Positions 1 to 5,647 of a stretch of DNA of 5,647 nt are shown here, piece after piece. The notes under the pieces were generated by a model. The model did no database searches and was not told the DNA's origin. It saw nothing but the letters and a program-made list of their open reading frames with translations. Numbering within the stretch: position 1 is the stretch's first letter; every line of letters starts with the position of its first letter. Source of the DNA: Planctomycetota bacterium (GTDB lineage: Bacteria > Planctomycetota > UBA11346); contig JACDGQ010000236.1 of NCBI GenBank assembly GCA_013821615.1, positions 1 to 5,647 on the forward strand, written 5' to 3'. The position numbers and the translations under genes were made by a program.

Positions 1-1491
1 GTGCGCAGCATCGCCGGTGTGGCGCGCGAGCAGGTTGGCGAAGCGCGCCAGGGCGACGTTCTCATCGCGCTGCGGTAGCGGGGGCAGCGCCTGGCCGCGC
101 GCCGCGGCGGTCAGGAAGCCGGCGTTCAGGGCGCCCGCAGCCGGTTCTGCCGGCTGGAAGGTCGCCGCGATGAAGTGACCCGCGCCGCTGGCGACTGCGA
201 GCCACGCCCGCGATCCGGTGGCGGTGTAGAGCGCGAGCGCAGCACGACCCATGGCCAGGGTGTCGCCCAGGTAGATGCCATCCGCGGAGTCGCCGTCGTG
301 GCTGAAGCCGCCGCCCGGCACGGCGCGGTGCGCGAGCACCCAGGCGCCGGCGCGCTCAGCGTCGGCAAGCGCCGTGGCGTCGCCGGTGGCGCCGTAGTAG
401 GCGACCAGCGCGGTGATCGCCCAACCATTCTCGCGGGCGTAGCGGTGCGTGTCGATGCGCGGCATGCCCCGTGCGCGTCGGCCCGCGTCGTCGAGCGCGA
501 AGAACTCCGCACTGTGCTCGCCTTGGACCACGTCGGCGTCCTGGCTGGTGAGGAAGGCGCCATCGGACCCGGTGAGAAAATCGCGCAGGTATTTCCGCAC
601 CGCCTGCGCCGCGGCCAGGTCCGCGGGTCGCTTCCACAGCGCGTAGGCCTGGGCGTAGGTGCGCAGCGCGCCGGCCTGCACTTCCATGATCTTCTCGAAG
701 TGCGGCTCGCTCCACACCCCGCCGGTCGAATACTGGTAGACGCCGCCCCACACCGGATCGATCAGCGCGCGCGCCGCTTCGAGGGTGGCGCGCACCATGC
801 CGGCCGCGTCGGCGTCGCCGGCGGCGCGCAGCATGGCGAGCTCGAGCCCATCGGCATCCAGGTACTTGTGCACTGTGCCCCAACCCGCCTGCGCGCGGTC
901 GTAACCGTCGCGCCAGGTCTCGAGCAGCGCGGCGCGCTGCTCCGCGGGCAGCGGCCCGTCGGCATGCGCCGCGGCGACGGGCGCTCCCATACCGTCGGTG
1001 ACCGACGGCCCGGGCGTGGGGTCGTCGACGAAAGCCTGCGCCATCGACGCCATGCTGAGCGGCGCGATGTAGCCGCGGCGCTTGGCCAGTTCGCGGCCAT
1101 CGCCATCGAACACCACCGTCGCCGGCCAGCCGTAGTCCTCGTAGCGGTTGGCGAGATCGGGGTGCGCGTCCTGGTCGACGCGCACCAGCAGGTACTTTTC
1201 GCGCAGCACCGCGACCACCGCCGGATCGCGGTAGGTGGTCTCGGCCATCACGTGGCACCAGTGGCACCACACCGCCTCGAGGTCGAGCAGCACCAGCCTG
1301 TGCTCGCGCTTGGCGCGCGCGAAGACGTCGTCGGACCACGGGATCCAGGTCAGCGGCTCGTCCGCTGGCGCCACCGCGGCGGGCGGGGCAGGGGCGGGCT
1401 CGGCGGCGCAGGCGAGCGGCGCCGTATACCACGCGGCGAGGAGCGCGACCACGGTCGGCAGCAGCAGGATGGGCTTGCGGACATGCGGCAT
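1..1491 (-). CDS. Exported DUF255-family thioredoxin-fold protein with six-hairpin-like domain (partial, 3' end outside window)
   Basis: The reading frame stays open for 497 codons from ATG at 1491 to the left edge, so the C-terminus is missing. The start is supported by GAGG five bases upstream. Residues 1-30 look like a signal peptide: basic MPHVRK, a hydrophobic core, then an ACA-A cleavage-like site; the PLAC at 25-28 is only a poor lipobox. Residues about 55-145 form a thioredoxin-like domain with WCHWCHVM (Cys76, Cys79) and a likely cis-proline in GWP (Pro123). Family hallmarks of DUF255 (YyaL/Spata20-like) follow: GGVYQYS, W-x-x-PHFEK (263-267) and SQDAD (316-320), leading into an alpha-helical region resembling six-hairpin glycosidases and epimerases. 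The biochemical role of this family is not settled; many members lack a signal peptide and are probably cytoplasmic, so predicted export is notable. It follows the SGNH gene by 64 bp and may share its transcript. Family assignment is confident, function unknown. Confidence 0.85.
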   Translation of the reverse strand, partial: MPHVRKPILLLPTVVALLAAWYTAPLACAAEPAPAPPAAVAPADEPLTWIPWSDDVFARAKREHRLVLLDLEAVWCHWCHVMAETTYRDPAVVAVLREKYLLVRVDQDAHPDLANRYEDYGWPATVVFDGDGRELAKRRGYIAPLSMASMAQAFVDDPTPGPSVTDGMGAPVAAAHADGPLPAEQRAALLETWRDGYDRAQAGWGTVHKYLDADGLELAMLRAAGDADAAGMVRATLEAARALIDPVWGGVYQYSTGGVWSEPHFEKIMEVQAGALRTYAQAYALWKRPADLAAAQAVRKYLRDFLTGSDGAFLTSQDADVVQGEHSAEFFALDDAGRRARGMPRIDTHRYARENGWAITALVAYYGATGDATALADAERAGAWVLAHRAVPGGGFSHDGDSADGIYLGDTLAMGRAALALYTATGSRAWLAVASGAGHFIAATFQPAEPAAGALNAGFLTAAARGQALPPLPQRDENVALARFANLLARHTGDAAH

Positions 1492-1495
1492 GTGG

Positions 1496-1500
1496 ACCTC
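1496..1500 (-). promoter_or_regulatory. Ribosome binding site of the DUF255-family gene
   Basis: On the minus strand GAGGT lies just before CCAC-ATG, with five bases between GAGG and the start codon. It supports ATG at 1491. The frame upstream stays open without a well-placed ATG, so this site decides the start. Confidence 0.6.
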
Positions 1501-1520
1501 GTACGGATGGTATACGTGGG

Positions 1521-1548
1521 CCAGGACCCACCGGATGGGTGAGCCTGG
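1521..1548 (-). repeat. Intergenic stem-loop between the SGNH and DUF255 genes
   Basis: CCAGG (1521-1525) pairs with CCTGG (1544-1548), and inside it ACCCA (1526-1530) pairs with TGGGT (1536-1540) around a 5-base loop, with a 3-base bulge on one side. It occupies most of the 64-bp gap after the SGNH stop codon. No run of U follows, so it is not a standard intrinsic terminator. It could be an mRNA-stability or processing hairpin, or chance in GC-rich DNA. Confidence 0.35.
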
Positions 1549-1555
1549 CGCCCGC

Positions 1556-2524
1556 TCAGCGCGGGACCTGGGCCCGCTCCAGGGCCGCCGCGATGCGCGC
1601 CGTGACCTCGCGCCGGCCTGCCGCCAGCAGGTGGTCCGGATCGCGGAACAGGTCATAGCGGTCGGCGAACAGCGCGTGCAGGTCGAGCGGCACGATGCCG
1701 TGCGCGACCAGCTCCTCATCCAGGATCTGCGCATAGCGGGCGGGGTCGCTGCGCGCGGCCAGTTCGCGGTAGTAGAGGTCGGTGACGGGGGCATCGAGGA
1801 CGGTCAGGGTCAGGCCGCGCTCGACGCACAGCTGCCGGATGCGCGCCAGCGCCGCGACCGGGGCCGGGTCGAAAGGCGCCATGCCGGCGAGGTGCTCGAG
1901 GGCGCGCTGGCGGGCGGCGTGGGTCCGGTCGACCTGCGCGGAGAAAGGCGGGAAACCAGCGTCCCAGAACTGCTCCATCTGGTCGTGCCACGAGAACGAC
2001 GGCTTGCGCCGAGCCTGGTCGAGCAGCGGGAAGACGGACTCCCCCCTCCCTGCCCAGGGCACCACCAGACCGCGCAGCCAGAAGCGCGCGACCGCGCTGC
2101 CATCGCCCGAGCCCTGCAACACGGCCGCCGCGTCCGCGTGGCGCGCGTAGTACCACTCGTCCCCCATCGGCAGGGCGTGCGATGCCGAGAACGCGTCCAG
2201 TCCGAGGGCGAGCACCACGTGGCGCAGCGCTGGAGCAGCCTGTTCGCGCAAAGCCCAACGCAGCTTGGCTGCGACGAAGAGCAGATTCTCACCGGAGGAC
2301 GAATAGATGAAGCTGCCCGGCAGCAGGCGGCCGTCGATGCTCTCGTGCGCGTGCGAATCGCCGATGACCAGCGTGGTCACCGCCGCCGCCTCCTGCGCCC
2401 AGGCGGCGTCCTGCAGCGCTTTCGCGTCGCGCCGCAGGGCGTGCAATGTGAGCGCCTGGAGCAGCGCCGCGCCGGCGCCCACCAGCAGCATGAACAGCGC
2501 GAAGCGTTTGAGGAACAGGCGCAT
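1556..2524 (-). CDS. Membrane-anchored SGNH/GDSL-type protein, probable partner of the MBOAT acyltransferase
   Basis: A 322-residue protein. Residues about 8-30 (FALFMLLVGAGAALLQAL) are one hydrophobic segment after a basic MRLFLKR, predicting an inner-membrane anchor with the rest in the periplasm. VIGDSHAHESID (53-64) is the block I motif of SGNH hydrolases with candidate nucleophile Ser57. Near the C-terminus DPDHLLAAG (295-303) supplies the expected D-x-x-H pair, Asp295 and His298, so the catalytic triad looks complete. Such proteins often sit beside MBOAT acyltransferases and either transfer the acyl group to a glycan or remove it; which applies cannot be read here. ATG at 2524 comes five bases after the MBOAT stop, with no Shine-Dalgarno sequence visible, suggesting translational coupling. 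The same frame stays open upstream through the MBOAT gene to 4081, but that part is a shadow. It differs in layout from AlgJ, which lacks this early GDS block. Substrate unknown. Confidence 0.85.
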   Translation of the reverse strand: MRLFLKRFALFMLLVGAGAALLQALTLHALRRDAKALQDAAWAQEAAAVTTLVIGDSHAHESIDGRLLPGSFIYSSSGENLLFVAAKLRWALREQAAPALRHVVLALGLDAFSASHALPMGDEWYYARHADAAAVLQGSGDGSAVARFWLRGLVVPWAGRGESVFPLLDQARRKPSFSWHDQMEQFWDAGFPPFSAQVDRTHAARQRALEHLAGMAPFDPAPVAALARIRQLCVERGLTLTVLDAPVTDLYYRELAARSDPARYAQILDEELVAHGIVPLDLHALFADRYDLFRDPDHLLAAGRREVTARIAAALERAQVPR

Positions 2525-2529
2525 CGCGG

Positions 2530-3960
2530 TCAGAACTGGAAGTAAATGAATTGGCGGGCGCTGAACACCCCGCAGAAGACCATGCCCACCACCAGCCCCG
2601 CGTACAGCGACCAGCGCAGCGGGCGCGGCCCCCGGGCGAGCAGGACCTGGATGCCGCCGTGCTCGTGCCGCCACTCGATCAGCTCGATCGCTGCGATGCC
2701 GAGCAGGCTGATCACCAGGTCGGTGCGCGAGAACCCTGGGATCTCGAGGGCTGCACCCAGCCCGTGGCCGAGGCCCGCGAACACCGCCCAGGCCTGCGCC
2801 AGGTCGGCGGCGCGGAAGAACACCCAGGCGACCACCACCAGGTGGAAGGTCAGCGCCCAGCGCAGCGCGACGCGCAGCGCCCCGGGCAGGCGCAGCCAGA
2901 GCGCCGGTGCACGTTGGCCGGCGACGCGCTCCACGACCAGGACTCCGCCGTGGATCGCGCCCCAGATGACGAAGGTCCACGCCGCGCCGTGCCACAGCCC
3001 CGAGACCACGAACACCACCATGATGTTGAGCGCGCCGCGCAGCGGCGGCACGCGATTGCCGCCCAGCGGGATGTAGAGGTAGTCGCGGAACCAGGTCGAC
3101 AGCGAGATGTGCCAGCGCCGCCAGAACTCGCCCACGCTGGCGGCGGCGTAGGGGCGCCGGAAATTGACCATCAGCTGCACCCCGAAGCAGCGCGCGGTGC
3201 CGCGCGCGATGTCGGAGTAGGCGGAGAAATCGCACAGGACCTGGAAGGCAAACAGGTAGCTGGCGAGCAGCAGGCGCGAACCCGGTTGCCCGGCGGGGTC
3301 GGCGTAGACCTGGTCGACGTAGATCGCGACGCGGTCGGCGACCACCAGCTTCTTGAAGAAGCCCCACAGCACCAGCAGCCCGCCGTCGACCAGGCGGCGG
3401 TAGGTGGGGACGGTCATGGCGGCGAACTGCGGCAGGATCCGCCCCGCCCGCTCGATCGGTCCCGCCACCAGCTGCGGAAAGAACGAGATATAGGCGAGGA
3501 AGCGCACCACGTTGCGCTCCGGCTCGAGCTGACCGCGGAAGATGTCGATGGTGTAGGACATCGACTGAAAGGTGTAGAACGAGATGCCCACCGGCAGCAG
3601 CACGTCGAGCAGCGGCAGCCGCAACGGCACGCCGAGCCAGTCGCCGACCCCCGCCAGGGTGGCGCTCGCGAACGCGTAGTACTTGAACGCGAACAGCACC
3701 CCGAGGTTCGCGCTCAGGCTGGTGGCGAGCAGCGCGCGGCGCGCGACCGGCCGTCCGCGCAGGCGACCCAGTCCGAGCCCGACGCCCCAGTCGAGCAGCG
3801 AGGTGCCGAGCAGCAGGGCCAGATAGTCGACCCGCCACCAGGCGTAGAAGACGCAGCTGGCGAGGAACAGCACCAGCGGCCGCAGACGCTGCGGCGCGAG
3901 GCAGAAACCGCCCAGGGTGAGAACGAAGAACAGCGGGAAGACCAGGGAGTTGAAGAGCAT
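2530..3960 (-). CDS. MBOAT-family membrane O-acyltransferase (AlgI/DltB-like)
   Basis: A complete 476-residue polytopic protein, close to the usual AlgI length of roughly 470-520. The N-terminus MLFNSLVFPLFF is typical of the family. About ten or eleven hydrophobic segments can be drawn, among them 28-57, 83-103, 118-136, 310-337 and 451-470. Signature blocks are FKYYAF (92-97), PVGISFYTFQSMSYTID (123-139), FFPQLVAGPI (160-169), FWRRWHISLSTWFRDYLYIPLGG (279-301, His284) and SGLWHGAAW (320-328), whose His324 is the likely invariant catalytic histidine. Such proteins move an acyl group, commonly acetyl, from a cytoplasmic donor across the inner membrane to a periplasmic acceptor or partner. ATG at 3960 is the first start after an in-frame TAG at 3988-3990, and the upstream Shine-Dalgarno match is poor. 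It is the first gene of its block. No alginate genes are visible, so algI is not claimed; a surface polysaccharide is the more likely acceptor given rfbF/rfbG nearby. Confidence 0.93.
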   Translation of the reverse strand: MLFNSLVFPLFFVLTLGGFCLAPQRLRPLVLFLASCVFYAWWRVDYLALLLGTSLLDWGVGLGLGRLRGRPVARRALLATSLSANLGVLFAFKYYAFASATLAGVGDWLGVPLRLPLLDVLLPVGISFYTFQSMSYTIDIFRGQLEPERNVVRFLAYISFFPQLVAGPIERAGRILPQFAAMTVPTYRRLVDGGLLVLWGFFKKLVVADRVAIYVDQVYADPAGQPGSRLLLASYLFAFQVLCDFSAYSDIARGTARCFGVQLMVNFRRPYAAASVGEFWRRWHISLSTWFRDYLYIPLGGNRVPPLRGALNIMVVFVVSGLWHGAAWTFVIWGAIHGGVLVVERVAGQRAPALWLRLPGALRVALRWALTFHLVVVAWVFFRAADLAQAWAVFAGLGHGLGAALEIPGFSRTDLVISLLGIAAIELIEWRHEHGGIQVLLARGPRPLRWSLYAGLVVGMVFCGVFSARQFIYFQF

Positions 3961-3967
3961 GGTCCGC

Positions 3968-3987
3968 AGTCCGCCGCGCGGCGGACT
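3968..3987. repeat. Perfect 20-bp palindrome upstream of the MBOAT gene
   Basis: The half-site AGTCCGCCGC is followed immediately by its exact reverse complement. It ends 8 bases before the MBOAT start codon, so in mRNA it could form an 8-bp GC-rich stem with a GCGC loop covering part of the ribosome-binding zone. As DNA it could be a dimeric repressor site overlapping a transcription start. No T-tract accompanies it on either strand, so a terminator is unlikely. Confidence 0.6.
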
Positions 3988-3994
3988 CTAGGGG

Positions 3995-4018
3995 GGCCGC
4001 AGGGTTTGCAATGCGGCC
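3995..4018. repeat. Interrupted inverted repeat in the divergent region
   Basis: GGCCGCA (3995-4001) and TGCGGCC (4012-4018) are exact 7-bp inverted arms around a 10-base spacer containing TTGCAA. The layout resembles an operator dyad. A further copy of the arm, CTGCGGCCC at 4048-4056, is the exact reverse complement of GGGCCGCAG at 3994-4002. In GC-rich DNA this may be partly chance. Confidence 0.3.
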
Positions 4019-4096
4019 TGGGCTGGCCCCATCGCGGGCGCTGGCGACTGCGGCCCTCGGGTCCGCGCACCGCCGATGCACTCCCTGGAACGATTC

Positions 4097-4130
4097 CCGA
4101 TCGGCCGATCGGCCGCACGGCTCCGCACGG
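4097..4130. repeat. Overlapping palindromes and short tandem repeats
   Basis: A 16-bp perfect palindrome (4097-4112, half-site CCGATCGG) overlaps a 14-bp one (4102-4115, half-site CGGCCGA) because GATCGGCC occurs twice in tandem (4099-4106 and 4107-4114). Directly after comes CCGCACGG at 4113-4120 and again at 4123-4130, a 10-base period. The cluster lies upstream of rfbF and could be a protein-binding site; no known regulator is recognised. Confidence 0.45.
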
Positions 4131-4157
4131 GCTCAGATCTCCCCTTGCGAGGTGGCG

Positions 4158-4167
4158 AAAGCGCTTT
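4158..4167. repeat. Short AAAGC/GCTTT palindrome upstream of rfbF
   Basis: A 10-bp perfect palindrome in one of the few AT-richer patches of the intergenic region, about 75-85 bases before the rfbF start. It lies between the weak -35-like TTGCGA and -10-like TTCACT, where an operator would be plausible. The evidence is positional only. Confidence 0.25.
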
Positions 4168-4240
4168 TCACTTCGTTGCGTGGGTCGACGCCCGCCGCTC
4201 TCCCATCTGCGCACCCCGGCCCCCGGAAATGATCCCCACG

Positions 4241-5053
4241 ATGCCCACCCCGCCCGCCCCGATGCCGCCTGCGATGATCCTCTGCGGAGGCATGGGCACC
4301 CGCCTGCGCGACGTCACCGAGGTGCTGCCCAAGCCGATGGTGCCGGTCGGGCCGCAGCCGATCCTGTGGCATATCATGAAGACCTACGCCGCGTTCGGCG
4401 TGCGCCGCTTCATCCTCTGCCTGGGCTACAAGCGCGAGGCGATCATCGATTATTTCCTCAACTACCATAGCCGCGCCACCGACACCACCATCACCCTGGG
4501 TCACGGTGGCGGCATCGTCTACCACGGCGCCAGTGCCGAGGACGACTGGCAGGTCACCCTCGCCGACACCGGCGACAAGACCATGACCGGCGGGCGCGTG
4601 GCGCGCGCTGCGCGCTACTTGAAGGATGAGGATCGCGAGTGCTTCCTGACCTATGGCGATGGCGTCGCCAACGTCGACCTGGCGGCGCTGCTCGCCCAGC
4701 ACCGCGCGCAGGGCAAGGCGATGACCGTCACCGCGGTGCACCCGGCCGGACGCTTCGGCGAGATCCAGCTCGATGGCGGGCGGGTCGCCGGCTTCCACGA
4801 GAAGCCGCAGACCGAGTCCGGCCTGATCAACGGCGGCTACATGGTCATCGCGCGCAGCTTCATCGAGCGCTACCTGACCACCTCCGCCAGCCTGGTGCTG
4901 GAACAGGAGCCGATGCGCGGTGCGGTCGCCGACGGTGAACTCGCCGCCTACGTGCACCAGGGCTTCTGGCAGTGCATGGACACCGCGCGCGAACACCAGA
5001 TGCTCAACCAGCTGTGGGACGGTGGCAAGGCGCCGTGGACGGAGCGCTGGTGA
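4241..5053 (+). CDS. rfbF: Glucose-1-phosphate cytidylyltransferase
   Basis: A 270-residue cytoplasmic enzyme that joins CTP and glucose 1-phosphate to give CDP-glucose and pyrophosphate. Conserved blocks in order: ILCGGMGTRL (13-22) nucleotide-binding loop, LPKPMVPVG with Lys31, PILWHIMKTY (40-49), DTGDKTMTGGR (109-119), FLTYGDGVANVDL (135-147; Asp140 a likely metal ligand), FHEKP (185-189), INGGYMV (196-202) and GFWQCMDT (241-248). GxGTRL with PILWHIMK, DTGxxxMTGGR and FWxxMDT is typical of RfbF rather than of dTDP- or UDP-glucose pyrophosphorylases. Cys245 replaces a proline usual in FWQPMDT. In-frame ATGs lie at 4229, 4241, 4262 and 4274, giving 274, 270, 263 and 259 residues against about 257 for the family. 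I chose 4241 because GGAAA at 4225-4229 is the only upstream Shine-Dalgarno-like sequence, although family alignment favours 4262 or 4274. It overlaps rfbG by one base. Confidence 0.93.
   Translation: MPTPPAPMPPAMILCGGMGTRLRDVTEVLPKPMVPVGPQPILWHIMKTYAAFGVRRFILCLGYKREAIIDYFLNYHSRATDTTITLGHGGGIVYHGASAEDDWQVTLADTGDKTMTGGRVARAARYLKDEDRECFLTYGDGVANVDLAALLAQHRAQGKAMTVTAVHPAGRFGEIQLDGGRVAGFHEKPQTESGLINGGYMVIARSFIERYLTTSASLVLEQEPMRGAVADGELAAYVHQGFWQCMDTAREHQMLNQLWDGGKAPWTERW
5041..5044 (+). promoter_or_regulatory. Ribosome binding site of rfbG inside the end of rfbF
   Basis: GGAG sits 8 bases before the rfbG ATG at 5053, within the last codons of rfbF. With the TGATG stop-start overlap it indicates efficient coupled translation. 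Confidence 0.6.
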
Positions 5054-5647
5054 TGTTCGGCGACGCCTTCCGCGGCCGCCGCGTGCTGGTCACCGGCCAC
5101 ACCGGCTTCAAGGGCGGATGGCTGGCGCACTGGCTGCTCGCGCTGGGCGCGCGCGTCTCCGGCGTCGCGCTGGCGCCCGCCACCACTCCCGACCTGTTCG
5201 GTGCGCTCGCCCTGGCCGGGCGCATGGACTCCCGGCTGATCGACATCCGCGACGCCACCGCACTGGCGCGGGCCGTGGCCGAGATCCGCCCCGAGGTGAT
5301 CCTGCACCTCGCGGCGCAGCCGCTGGTGCGTGCCTCCTACCAGGACCCGAAGACCACCTGGGACACCAACGTCGGCGGCACCGTCAACCTGCTCGAGGCG
5401 GTGCGCGCCACCCCCGGGGTGCGGGCGGTGGTGGTGGTGACGTCCGACAAGTGCTACGAGAACCATGAGTGGGTGTGGGGGTACCGCGAAAGCGATGCCA
5501 TGGGCGGCCATGATCCCTACAGCGCCAGCAAGGGCGCCGCCGAGCTGGTGGTGTCCAGCTACCGGCGTTCGTTCTTCGCCGACGGCGCCGTGCGCCTGGC
5601 GAGCGGCCGCGCCGGCAACGTCATCGGCGGGGGCGACTGGTCGGCCG
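5053..5647 (+). CDS. rfbG: CDP-glucose 4,6-dehydratase (partial, 3' end outside window)
   Basis: The first 198 codons of an enzyme usually about 355-360 residues long; the right edge cuts it. It is an extended short-chain dehydrogenase that uses bound NAD to convert CDP-glucose into CDP-4-keto-6-deoxyglucose. VLVTGHTGFKGGWL (11-24) is the Rossmann-fold GxxGxxG loop, and the GHTGFKG wording is characteristic of RfbG. HLAAQPLVRASYQDP (85-99), DTNVGGTVNLLEA (104-116), TSDKCYEN (130-137) and the catalytic YSASK (Tyr156, Lys160) follow, then RAGNVIGGGDW (186-196), also typical of this family. Its ATG overlaps the rfbF stop as TGATG and has GGAG 8 bases upstream. The substrate fits that of the preceding gene exactly, so the two catalyse consecutive steps. 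The next gene in such clusters is often a CDP-4-keto-6-deoxyglucose 3-dehydrase (rfbH), which cannot be checked here. Confidence 0.95.
   Translation, partial: MFGDAFRGRRVLVTGHTGFKGGWLAHWLLALGARVSGVALAPATTPDLFGALALAGRMDSRLIDIRDATALARAVAEIRPEVILHLAAQPLVRASYQDPKTTWDTNVGGTVNLLEAVRATPGVRAVVVVTSDKCYENHEWVWGYRESDAMGGHDPYSASKGAAELVVSSYRRSFFADGAVRLASGRAGNVIGGGDWSA

Larger units (their letters stand above)
3961..4240. other. Divergent intergenic region
   Basis: This stretch separates two diverging gene blocks and should contain promoters for both. I see no convincing coding sequence in it; the frame reaching back from rfbF to 4076 reads arginine- and proline-rich sequence unlike the conserved family start. 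It is dense in inverted repeats, listed separately. Promoter matches are weak. For the minus strand, TTGCAA (4006-4011) and TAGAGT (minus strand of 3985-3990) have a short 15-base spacer. For the plus strand, TTGCGA (4145-4150) is followed after 16 bases by TTCACT. Neither is good enough to call. No JUMPstart/ops-like sequence was recognised. Confidence 0.6.

Noticed and set aside
1423..1516. 9-bp inverted repeat CGTATACCA (1423-1431) / TGGTATACG (1508-1516) around the start of the DUF255 gene
   Set aside because: The arms are 76 bp apart and one lies inside the signal-peptide coding region. The core GTATAC is itself palindromic, which makes such pairs easy to find. No mobile-element features accompany it.
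175..1542. Plus-strand frame of 455 codons and minus-strand frame of 391 codons (356-1531) across the DUF255 gene
   Set aside because: Both are shadows. The WCHWC, PHFEK and SQDAD motifs appear only in the minus-strand frame starting at 1491.
1556..3960. Naming the acyl-transfer pair algI/algJ of alginate synthesis
   Set aside because: The MBOAT signature is shared by many polysaccharide acyltransferases, the SGNH partner is not AlgJ-like in motif order, and no alginate gene is present.
2525..4081. In-frame extension of the SGNH gene upstream to 4081, giving an 841-codon frame
   Set aside because: The part above 2524 overlaps the MBOAT gene in another frame and reads arginine- and alanine-rich sequence with no domain. 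The MBOAT frame carries clear family motifs, and the real SGNH start with its anchor is at 2524.
2551..4470. Long plus-strand frame of 639 codons antisense to the MBOAT gene and running into rfbF
   Set aside because: Its product is low-complexity and rich in Q, R, E and H, as expected from reading a GC3-biased gene backwards. It overlaps well-supported genes on both strands and has no recognisable motif.
4133..4996. Minus-strand frame of 287 codons opposite rfbF
   Set aside because: It is antisense to a gene with a complete set of RfbF motifs and reads as compositional shadow.
4241..5647. rmlA/rmlB (dTDP-glucose pathway) as alternative identities for the right-hand pair
   Set aside because: PILWHIMK, DTGxxxMTGGR and FWxxMDT in the first gene and GHTGFKG with RAGNVIGGGDW in the second match the CDP-glucose enzymes RfbF and RfbG.

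Overview
This is a GC-rich window (around 70% G+C by eye) with strong third-position GC bias, which fills the other frames with long spurious ORFs. Gene content and codon style fit a high-GC Gram-negative proteobacterium; nothing in the window fixes the genus. It holds five protein-coding genes in two divergent blocks around an intergenic region of about 270-280 bp. I see no tRNA, rRNA, CRISPR array, insertion sequence or transposase.

Left block, minus strand, read from 3960 down to the left edge: (1) a 476-aa MBOAT-family membrane O-acyltransferase of the AlgI type; (2) five bases after its stop, a 322-aa membrane-anchored SGNH/GDSL-type protein with a GDSH block and a late DPDH block; (3) after a 64-bp gap containing a stem-loop, an exported DUF255-family protein (signal peptide, thioredoxin fold with WCHWC, then an alpha-helical six-hairpin-like region), cut by the left edge. 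Genes 1 and 2 look like a classic acyl-transfer pair: the MBOAT protein passes an acyl group (usually acetyl) across the inner membrane and the SGNH partner places it on, or removes it from, an extracytoplasmic glycan.

Right block, plus strand: rfbF (glucose-1-phosphate cytidylyltransferase) overlaps rfbG (CDP-glucose 4,6-dehydratase, cut by the right edge) by one base. Together they make CDP-4-keto-6-deoxyglucose, the precursor of CDP-linked dideoxy sugars and related deoxysugars found in O-antigens and other surface polysaccharides. The genes that decide the final sugar lie beyond the window.

The simplest reading is one edge of a surface-polysaccharide locus: sugar-nucleotide synthesis reads to the right, and a putative glycan O-acylation module reads to the left. 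The shared intergenic region holds several inverted repeats, including a perfect 20-bp palindrome just upstream of the MBOAT start codon. The functional link between the two blocks is inferred from proximity only. I see no strong evidence for a wholly new system; the exported DUF255 protein beside an acyl-transfer pair is the least ordinary element.
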